Assembly (NCBI GenBank): GCA_022340405.1 | Contig: JAJDOA010000219.1 | Coordinates: forward strand, 1 to 35,827 | Direction: 5' to 3' | DNA length: 35,827 nt | From: Desulfobacteraceae bacterium | GTDB taxonomy: Bacteria; Desulfobacterota; Desulfobacteria; Desulfobacterales; JAJDOA01 | Part shown: positions 24,256-30,318 of the stretch, one piece after another | Position numbering within the stretch: the first letter of the stretch is position 1 | Layout of the letters: the number at the start of each line of letters is the position of its first letter | Made by a program: the position numbers and the translations under genes | Notes under the pieces: model-generated | Databases searched by the model: none | The model's input: only the letters and a program-made list of their open reading frames with translations | What the model was told of the DNA's origin: nothing

Positions 24256-25335
24256 ATGCTCTACGGTCACGGCGGCAACATTCGCGAGACGGCGCGGCAG
24301 GTCGGATGCGACCCGTCGGAAATCGTTGACATGAGCAGCAACGTCAACCCGCTCGGGCCTCCCCCGGGCCTGATCGACCGTCTGCACCTCGGTCTGGGCG
24401 AAGTCGGTAGGCTTCCGGAAGTCGATGCCGGGGCCAGCATCGAGGCCATGGCCGGCTTTTTGGGAATCGGTGCGCAGCGGCTTGCGTCGGGAAACGGGAC
24501 CACCCAGTTCATCTACATGCTGCCCGGAATATTGGACACGAGGCAGGCACTGATCGTCGGGCCCACCTACGCCGACTACGCCTCCGCCTGCCGCATGTCG
24601 GATGTTCGAACCCGGTTGTTGTCCAGTCGGGAGGAAGACGGTTTTCAGGTGGATCCGAGCCGCCTGGAGGGCGCGCTGGCCGGGGTGGACACCGTGTTCG
24701 TCTGCAATCCGAACAACCCTACGGGTGTTCTGGTCCCACCGGAGCAAATCCGCCGGCTGTGCCGACGCTACCCCGGAGTCCGCTTCGTCGTGGACGAGTC
24801 CTATTTCCCTTTTGTTACGGAGAGGACAGCAAGGAGTCTGGTGGGGAGCTCGGCGGACAACCTGCTGGTTCTGATCTCCGATTCGAAGATCTACCGTCTG
24901 CCCGGACTTCGGATCGGGTTCCTGTACGCCTCGAAGGCCACGACCCGCCGGGTCCGGGAAGCCATACCGCCCTGGAGCGTGAACGCATTGGCTCAGGAGG
25001 CCGTTCGCTTTCTCTGCGAAAACGAGGGGGAGACGCGGCGGTTTGTCCGGTCTTCGGCCCGCAAGATGGAGGAGCAGCGGAACGCCTTCTCCCGGGCGCT
25101 GCGGCGGGTTCCTTCCCTGGCGATCTATCCGAGCCGGACCTCTTTTCTGCTCCTGGGTCTTCCCGCGGCTCTTCGCGCTCCTGAGGTCTGCCGCCGAATG
25201 GCGCAGCAGCACTATCTCCTGCGCGACTGCAGCAACTTCGATGGCTTGTCCGATCGGTTCGTCCGCGTTTCCCTTCAAACCGGCGAGGTGAACCGGAAAG
25301 CAGCCGATGCGCTTGTCGAGGTGCTCTCGTCCTAA
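24256..25335 (+). CDS. cobD: L-threonine-O-3-phosphate decarboxylase
   Basis: A 359-residue fold-type I PLP enzyme related to histidinol-phosphate aminotransferase. The opening YGHGGNI with MSSNVNPLGPP is the mark of CobD, which makes aminopropanol phosphate, the linker of the cobalamin nucleotide loop. PLP contacts seen are NPNNPTG (151-157), D180, and the Schiff-base K211 in SDSKIYRLPGLRIG. It follows cobQ, the usual pairing, which supports CobD over a histidine-pathway role. GGAG occurs ahead of the ATG, at slightly long spacing. Both genes sit downstream of the catabolic cluster, and no B12-dependent enzyme is in the window. Confidence 0.88.
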   Translation: MLYGHGGNIRETARQVGCDPSEIVDMSSNVNPLGPPPGLIDRLHLGLGEVGRLPEVDAGASIEAMAGFLGIGAQRLASGNGTTQFIYMLPGILDTRQALIVGPTYADYASACRMSDVRTRLLSSREEDGFQVDPSRLEGALAGVDTVFVCNPNNPTGVLVPPEQIRRLCRRYPGVRFVVDESYFPFVTERTARSLVGSSADNLLVLISDSKIYRLPGLRIGFLYASKATTRRVREAIPPWSVNALAQEAVRFLCENEGETRRFVRSSARKMEEQRNAFSRALRRVPSLAIYPSRTSFLLLGLPAALRAPEVCRRMAQQHYLLRDCSNFDGLSDRFVRVSLQTGEVNRKAADALVEVLSS

Positions 25336-25463
25336 AAGAGATAGGGCCTTTCTTCGGGTTGATCCTGCAGCGCCTGCCAGAAATCCGTTCCTTTTATGGC
25401 TTGCTTTTCAATGAAACCCCGCCCCTGCAAAAAACAGGAAAAGCCCAATTCCACCGGAACCAG

Positions 25464-25479
25464 TTTTTGACAATTGCTA
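25464..25479. repeat. 16-bp motif TTTTTGACAATTGCTA, copy 1
   Basis: TTTTTGACAATTGCTA is repeated as its exact reverse complement at 28659-28674 and, with two mismatches over its last 14 bases, directly at 28967-28983. The bases just after it (CAGAAACAGCC) also resemble the right arm of the 146-bp repeat at 28795-28940. It looks like a scar of a dispersed element, although TTGACA could also serve as a -35 box. Confidence 0.5.
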
Positions 25480-25492
25480 CAGAAACAGCCTT

Positions 25493-26392
25493 CTAAGTCA
25501 TCGACATTAGATGGGAGCGAAGATTGGTGGACGTGTTGCGCAGCCCGAACTTCTGGCGCAGGTTCTTTCGGTGAAAGTTGATCGTCGTGACGGAAACGTT
25601 GAGAATATCGGCGATCTCCTGGCTGGTTCGACCCTCCTTGACCAGCGCGGCAACCTGAATTTCTTGCGGGGTGAGAATGCTCTTGGCGGTGGACATCCGC
25701 TGAAGAAACGGTGAGATGACATCGTCGAGGTGCGATTCGATGATTTCCAGCAGCGTCCGGTCTCGGGGCTTGAGGCGGGAGGTTTTCAGCTTTTCCACAT
25801 AGGGAAGCACGAGTTGGCGGACGTTGGACAGCACCTTCTGCTCGAGTTCGTGTTTGTCCGACTCTCGCTGTTTGAGCAGCACTTTCAGTGCGATGTTGGC
25901 CTCCTCCAGGCTCTGGGTCTGCTGTTCCAGTTCCGCTTCGTGCTGGCGAAGGGATTCCTCCGTAAGCTTGAGTGCCGTGATATCTTCATGGCTCACGATG
26001 ATTCTCACCGGACCCGAATACAGCACCCGGACCGCCCGCATGTAGTACCAGTGCTTTTCCTCCGGGGAGTGACAGGGATAATCGTATAGAAAGATCTCCT
26101 GCCTTCCCTCCGCCACGGCCTTGATACCCACCACCACGGCAGCGGCATCCGGGTCGCCGGCTTCGGCCGCCTGGCGGCACACCGTGAGATAGTTCTCCCC
26201 AACCGAATCGACGGAGCCCTCCATGTCGTTGGTTGTCGCATATTCCCGCCAGGCCTGGTTGGTGTCCAGAATCCGCCCTTCCGCGTCGATGATGGCAATG
26301 TTGGCGGAGAGGGAATCCAGAACGGTGCGGGCGAAGGGATCGGACAGGCGTCCTTCCGCAGGTTGTGCCTTGGATATCGACTCTGGGTCCAT
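25493..26392 (-). CDS. PAS domain LuxR-type transcriptional regulator
   Basis: A 299-residue regulator. Residues about 20-140 form a PAS domain (IAIIDAEGRILDTNQAWREYA) ending in the usual HEDITALKLTEESL linker. A coiled coil follows at about 145-190, rich in Glu, Gln and Leu, and the C-terminal LuxR helix-turn-helix covers about 235-299 (LTPQEIQVAALVKEGRTSQEIADILNVSVTTINFHRKNLRQKFGL). There is no receiver and no kinase domain, so it likely senses a ligand, redox state or partner directly. GGAGG stands four bases before the ATG. It is divergent from the flavoprotein gene at 26636, a possible target. This fusion is frequent in Desulfobacterota (recollection). Confidence 0.9.
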   Translation of the reverse strand: MDPESISKAQPAEGRLSDPFARTVLDSLSANIAIIDAEGRILDTNQAWREYATTNDMEGSVDSVGENYLTVCRQAAEAGDPDAAAVVVGIKAVAEGRQEIFLYDYPCHSPEEKHWYYMRAVRVLYSGPVRIIVSHEDITALKLTEESLRQHEAELEQQTQSLEEANIALKVLLKQRESDKHELEQKVLSNVRQLVLPYVEKLKTSRLKPRDRTLLEIIESHLDDVISPFLQRMSTAKSILTPQEIQVAALVKEGRTSQEIADILNVSVTTINFHRKNLRQKFGLRNTSTNLRSHLMSMT

Positions 26393-26635
26393 GAATCCTC
26401 CACGTATGGGGTGTTGTTTCAGAAAGCCACTGCAACATCATAGCTTTCGTTTGCATGGTTGGCAAGCGGTGGACGGCTCTCGCAGCGGTTTTCCGCCGCC
26501 GGATGCACACGGAAAAGGATGCCGGCCACGCTTGAAAGTTTTGCGAAGGAATGATAGGGAAAAAAGGCTTATACCGGGCGGCAGCAACGACATGCCCGAA
26601 CCATGCTGAACCCCAAACGCAGATGGTGGAGGACC

Positions 26636-28591
26636 ATGAACGACATCCTTTTCAGTTCCTGGGGCGGTAACATCGTCGACAACCGCGACAAGGATCCGGG
26701 GGCTTTCCAGGTTCCGGAATCCCTCGCATTTCCAGAAACCTTCGGCAAGGACGAAGCCGTCAAAGCGTTGATCGGCTGGTACGGATTGGTGCTGCGATCG
26801 GCCGACGTCCACGTCGTGGACCTGTGCCGGTCCTACATCGAAGCCGTAAGCCAGGCATCCTGCGGCAAGTGCATTCCGTGCCGGACGGGAACCAACGTCA
26901 TGGCCGGCATTTTGCAGCGGATCTGCGCGGGAAAGGGGAAAACGGGAGACTTGAAGCGACTGCGCGAGCTGGCGGAAACCATCCGCGCCGCATCCAAGTG
27001 CCAAGTGGGCCAGACCGGTCCCGTTGCCCTCATCGATGCCCTATCCCATTTCGAGGAAGTTTTTCGAGATGCCATCACCAGCGGAGAAGTGATCGAAGCC
27101 GGCGATTACCGCTCCACGGTCAGCGCCCCCTGCATGGACGCCTGCCCGATTCATCTGGACATCCCCACCTATGTGGAGTGCATCCGGGAAGGCCGATACC
27201 AGGACGCTCTGGAGGTGATACGGGAGCGGCTGCCGCTGCCCGGCGTCGTCGGGCGCGTGTGCGTGAGGCCCTGCGAAGAAAACTGCCGCAGGGCCAACAT
27301 GGACGATTCCGTTTCCATCAAATACCTCAAGCGTTTCGTGGCGGACCAGGAACTGGCGTGCCACTGTCGCCCTCACTACACGGTGGATCAGCCGTCGGAG
27401 AAAACCGGCAAGGTCGCCGTCGTGGGCGCTGGACCGGCCGGAGTCACCTGTGCCTACCACCTGGCCCGCAGGGGCCACGAGGTCACCATCTACGAAAGTC
27501 TGGGGGAACCAGGGGGAATGGCCGCCATGGGAATTCCCGACTACCGCCTGCCTCGCGACGTTCTGCAGACGGAAGTGGGTTGGATCGAGGATCTCGGCGT
27601 CAAGATCCACTACAACACCGCCGTGGGCAAGGATATCAAGCTTTCCGAACTGGAGGAGCAAAACGACGCCGTATTCGTGGGCATCGGGGCCCAGAACAGC
27701 ACCTCCATGCGGGTGGAGGGCGAGGACAAGGGCTACGAAGGCTTCATTCCCGGCGTCGCCTATCTTCGGGCGGTCAACGAAGGCTACGACCCCTATCCCG
27801 AGGGCAAAAAGATGGTGGTCATCGGCGGCGGCAACGTGGCCATCGACTGCGTTCGCTGCTCGTTCCGCATCGGCAAGGAAGACGTCCACCTGGTGTACCG
27901 CCGAACGGAAAAAGAAATGCCGGCCGACGATGTGGAAATCGAGGACGCCAAAGAAGAGAAGGTGAAGTTTCACTTTCTCACCACGCCCGTGCGCATCCTG
28001 GAAAAGGACAACAAGGTGGTCGGACTGGAATGCATTCAGATGAAGCTCGGCGAACCGGACGCCAGCGGCCGCCGACGGCCGGTGCCCGTGGAGGGCTCCG
28101 AGTTCGTCTTTGACTGCGACCTGGTGATCCCGGCCATCGGTCAGCGCGTGGACCTCAGCCTGCTGGAAAGCGTCGACGGTGTCGAAACCACGCGCTGGCA
28201 GACCCTCGTTGTGGATGAGTTCACCAAACAAAGCACCCGGCCGAAAATCTTTTCCGCGGGTGACTGCGAAACCGGCCCTGGAGCCCTGATCACGGCCTGT
28301 GCCGGCGGCCGGAAAGCCGCTATCAACATCGACCGAATGATCAACGGCCTGGAACTCGTCTGGGAGGAAGGCGACCATTTCGACAAGCTCTTCGACGCCG
28401 TCAAGCTCTACGACGCCGACGAGGACATCGGCATACCCGGCGGCGGCCCCCGCAAGCATTTGAAGATGTTGCCACCGGATTCCCGAAAATACACTTTCGA
28501 CGAAGTCGAGGCCGGCTTTCCGGTGGCCGATGCCGTGGCCGAGGCCCGGCGCTGCCTGCGCTGCTACCGGGTGGCCACGCTGGCCGTGTAA
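26636..28591 (+). CDS. NuoF-tail/GltD-type NAD(P)H flavoprotein (SfrB/FDH beta-like)
   Basis: A 651-residue electron-transfer flavoprotein of fused parts. Residues about 60-150 are the [4Fe-4S] domain of NuoF (C76, C79, C82 in SCGKCIPCRTGT, and C122). From 160 on it is GltD-like: Cys cluster domain (C166, C170, C209, C213, C217), FAD loop GAGPAG (264-269) and NAD(P) loop VVIGGGNVAIDC near 390, closing with SAGDCETGPGALITA. It lacks the FMN-binding part of NuoF. Such proteins pair with NuoG-headed molybdenum subunits such as SfrA or formate dehydrogenase alpha, linking formate to NAD(P)H. The matching alpha subunit is encoded at 30319-33093 on the other strand. ATG 26636 has TGGAGG just ahead, while 26603 does not. 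Confidence 0.87.
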   Translation: MNDILFSSWGGNIVDNRDKDPGAFQVPESLAFPETFGKDEAVKALIGWYGLVLRSADVHVVDLCRSYIEAVSQASCGKCIPCRTGTNVMAGILQRICAGKGKTGDLKRLRELAETIRAASKCQVGQTGPVALIDALSHFEEVFRDAITSGEVIEAGDYRSTVSAPCMDACPIHLDIPTYVECIREGRYQDALEVIRERLPLPGVVGRVCVRPCEENCRRANMDDSVSIKYLKRFVADQELACHCRPHYTVDQPSEKTGKVAVVGAGPAGVTCAYHLARRGHEVTIYESLGEPGGMAAMGIPDYRLPRDVLQTEVGWIEDLGVKIHYNTAVGKDIKLSELEEQNDAVFVGIGAQNSTSMRVEGEDKGYEGFIPGVAYLRAVNEGYDPYPEGKKMVVIGGGNVAIDCVRCSFRIGKEDVHLVYRRTEKEMPADDVEIEDAKEEKVKFHFLTTPVRILEKDNKVVGLECIQMKLGEPDASGRRRPVPVEGSEFVFDCDLVIPAIGQRVDLSLLESVDGVETTRWQTLVVDEFTKQSTRPKIFSAGDCETGPGALITACAGGRKAAINIDRMINGLELVWEEGDHFDKLFDAVKLYDADEDIGIPGGGPRKHLKMLPPDSRKYTFDEVEAGFPVADAVAEARRCLRCYRVATLAV

Positions 28592-28621
28592 ACGGCGGAG
28601 ATCCGACACCGAACCGAAAAA

Positions 28622-28647
28622 GCCGCCGGGTTTCCGGCGGTTTTTTT
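28622..28647 (+). terminator. Intrinsic terminator after the flavoprotein gene
   Basis: A GC-rich stem, CCGCCGG/CCGGCGG with loop GTTT, is followed by seven Ts and preceded by five As, 30 bp after the stop codon. It is a textbook rho-independent terminator and may work in both directions. Confidence 0.9.
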
Positions 28648-28658
28648 ATGTGGAGATA

Positions 28659-28674
28659 TAGCAATTGTCAAAAA
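28659..28674. repeat. 16-bp motif, inverted copy 2
   Basis: TAGCAATTGTCAAAAA is the exact reverse complement of 25464-25479. The pair brackets the LuxR and flavoprotein genes like long-range inverted repeats. Confidence 0.5.
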
Positions 28675-28710
28675 TATGTTCCGATTGGAATGGCCTTTTT
28701 CTTGTCTTTC

Positions 28711-28785
28711 GTAGGGGCGGGGTTTATCCCCGCCCGTTCGGGGTAGGTGATCCCACCAGCGGGAGGGGATCAACCCCTCCCCTAC
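28711..28785. repeat. GC-rich double-hairpin repeat (REP-like)
   Basis: Two perfect hairpins (GGGCGGGG-TTTAT-CCCCGCCC at 28715-28735 and GGGAGGGG-ATCAA-CCCCTCCC at 28761-28781) are enclosed by GTAGGGG (28711-28717) and CCCCTAC (28779-28785). The words resemble the element at 2591-2656. It is probably a dispersed repeat of this genome and has no coding content. Confidence 0.7.
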
Positions 28786-28794
28786 CGATCGATT

Positions 28795-28940
28795 TAGGGG
28801 CTGTTTCTACATTAGGATTTTGGTTCAAGGTCAAGGAGGATCCGAATTTTCAGCTGCAGGAATACGGCTGTATTTCGAGGACTGGAAACGCGGACCCGAC
28901 GCCGAGATGGGGCCAAAAGACAATGTAGAAACAGCCCCTA
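28795..28940 (+). repeat. 146-bp structured repeat with inverted arms, copy A
   Basis: A core of about 110 bp is closed by a perfect 19-bp inverted repeat (TAGGGGCTGTTTCTACATT at 28795-28813 and its complement at 28922-28940). The core is about 90% identical to copy B at 30107-30250, in the same orientation, whereas the arms are different words that still pair. A small internal hairpin (AATAC-GGCT-GTATT) is also kept in copy B with changed bases. It could be a MITE-like element or a structured RNA; no transposase is nearby. It begins ten bases after the GC-rich repeat. Confidence 0.8.
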
Positions 28941-28966
28941 GAAGCCATATCGGAAACGGAACAGAA

Positions 28967-28983
28967 TTCTGACAATCGCTAAA
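28967..28983. repeat. 16-bp motif, degenerate direct copy 3
   Basis: TTCTGACAATCGCTAAA resembles 25464-25479 in direct orientation, and the bases following it (GAAGCA versus GAAACA) also match. It lies just upstream of the glycosyltransferase start, so it might be part of its promoter. Confidence 0.4.
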
Positions 28984-29012
28984 GAAGCAACGCCCAGCAT
29001 CCGGGGTTTGTC

Positions 29013-30104
29013 GTGTCCTTGCCCGTCATTGCACTGGAGCCCTTTTTTGGCGGATCCCACAGGCAATTCCTGCTGGGACTGAAGGCCCATGCGGACCTGG
29101 ATCTGCGGATCCTGCCCATGTCCCCGCATCATTGGAAGTGGCGGATGCACGGGGCCGCACAGCACTACGCCGATCTCTTCCGGAGGGAAGCCATCCCTCC
29201 CGGGGTCGTACTGGCCTCCGACTTCGTTCACCTGGCTGCGCTGCGCGGGCTGATACCCTCTCCGGAACGGTGGTCGTGGCTTCTGTATTTCCACGAGAAC
29301 CAGCTCACCTATCCTTTCCGCCAACAACGGAAAAGAGACCTGGCCTTTGCCCACATGAACATCCAGTCGGCCCTGGCCGCCGAAAGGGTCTACTTCAACT
29401 CCTCCTTTCACCAGACGGATTTTCTCAGGGCGATTCCCGCGTTCTACGGACATTTTGCCGACTACAGGCCGAAGGATGCCGCGCGGCGGATCCTGGAAAA
29501 GGCGGCGGTGTTGCCGCTGGGTTTGGAACTGCGGCGCTACGACACCGTGTTGGCTGCCTGCGCAGGACGGGGGGCCGGCATTGTGCTGTGGAACCAGCGG
29601 TGGGAACACGACAAAAATCCTGAGCTCTTTTTCCGAACGCTGTTCCAACTGGCCGATGACGGGGTCCCTTTTCAGCTGATCGTCTGCGGAGAACGATTCG
29701 AAGAATACCCCGAAATCTTCGACACCGCTCGTCGGCGCCTCGCCCGCCATACGCTCCACTGGGGGTACGTAAAGGAATGGCGGCGCTATGCCGAACTGCT
29801 GCAAGGTTCCGACATCGTGGTGTCGACTGCCCGTCATGAATTTTTCGGGGTTTCCGCCCTGGAGGCCCTTTACTGCCGATGCTATCCCCTGTTTCCCAAG
29901 CGGCTGGTGTACCCGGAGTACATCCCGGGTGACCGCAGGAGACAGAACCTGTACACGTCGGATCGCGATCTGTACCGGAAACTGAAATTCGCCCTCACTC
30001 GAATCGCGGAGACCCGGAGCATCCATTTTCGGGATGTGGCGGCATCATTCGACTGGACGCGAATGGCTCCGTTGTGGCGCGAGGCGTTGGGGGGACCTGG
30101 ATAG
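29013..30104 (+). CDS. tRNA-queuosine alpha-mannosyltransferase homologue (QTMAN/GTDC1-like)
   Basis: A 363-residue GT-B glycosyltransferase. The N-terminal domain has the marks of the GTDC1/QTMAN family: ALEPFFGGSHRQFL (7-20), WKWRMHGAA (41-49), YFHENQLTYPF (92-102), FNSSFH (128-133) and ADYRPKD. The C-terminal half shows a nucleotide-sugar domain with STARHEFFGVSALEALYC, the donor-binding EX7E-type region. In animals QTMAN mannosylates queuosine in tRNA-Asp; bacterial members share the fold, but their acceptor is not established to my knowledge. The start is GTG at 29013 with a weak ribosome site, and it opens straight into the family N-terminus. The gene stands alone between two copies of a 145-bp repeat and is opposite in strand to fdhA. 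Confidence 0.85.
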   Translation: MSLPVIALEPFFGGSHRQFLLGLKAHADLDLRILPMSPHHWKWRMHGAAQHYADLFRREAIPPGVVLASDFVHLAALRGLIPSPERWSWLLYFHENQLTYPFRQQRKRDLAFAHMNIQSALAAERVYFNSSFHQTDFLRAIPAFYGHFADYRPKDAARRILEKAAVLPLGLELRRYDTVLAACAGRGAGIVLWNQRWEHDKNPELFFRTLFQLADDGVPFQLIVCGERFEEYPEIFDTARRRLARHTLHWGYVKEWRRYAELLQGSDIVVSTARHEFFGVSALEALYCRCYPLFPKRLVYPEYIPGDRRRQNLYTSDRDLYRKLKFALTRIAETRSIHFRDVAASFDWTRMAPLWREALGGPG

Positions 30105-30106
30105 AC

Positions 30107-30250
30107 AGAACCCATCGCAAAATTAGGATTTTCATTCAAGGTCAAGGAGGATCCGAGTTTTCAGCCGCAGGAATACCGGGGTATTTCGAGGACTGGAAAC
30201 GAGGACCCGACGCCGAGATGGGACGAAAAGACAATTTTGAGATGGGTTCT
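30107..30250 (+). repeat. 144-bp structured repeat with inverted arms, copy B
   Basis: Starts two bases after the glycosyltransferase stop. Arms AGAACCCATCGCAAAATT (30107-30124) and AATTTTGAGATGGGTTCT (30233-30250) pair with one mismatch. The core matches copy A at about 90%, including the shared GGTCAAGGAGGATCCGA word. The internal hairpin here is AATACC-GG-GGTATT, so the pairing is kept while bases changed. Confidence 0.8.
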
Positions 30251-30253
30251 AAC

Positions 30254-30287
30254 AAAAACCCCGGGCCGTTCGGGGGCACCGGGGTTT
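30254..30287 (-). terminator. Intrinsic terminator of fdhA
   Basis: On the minus strand, 31 bases after the fdhA stop, the stem AAACCCCGG/CCGGGGTTT (30256-30264 with 30279-30287) is followed by TTTTTGTT. It is a good rho-independent terminator for the minus strand and lies directly next to repeat copy B. Confidence 0.8.
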
Positions 30288-30318
30288 CGGTATACGTGCA
30301 TCAGCGCAGAAGCCGGGA

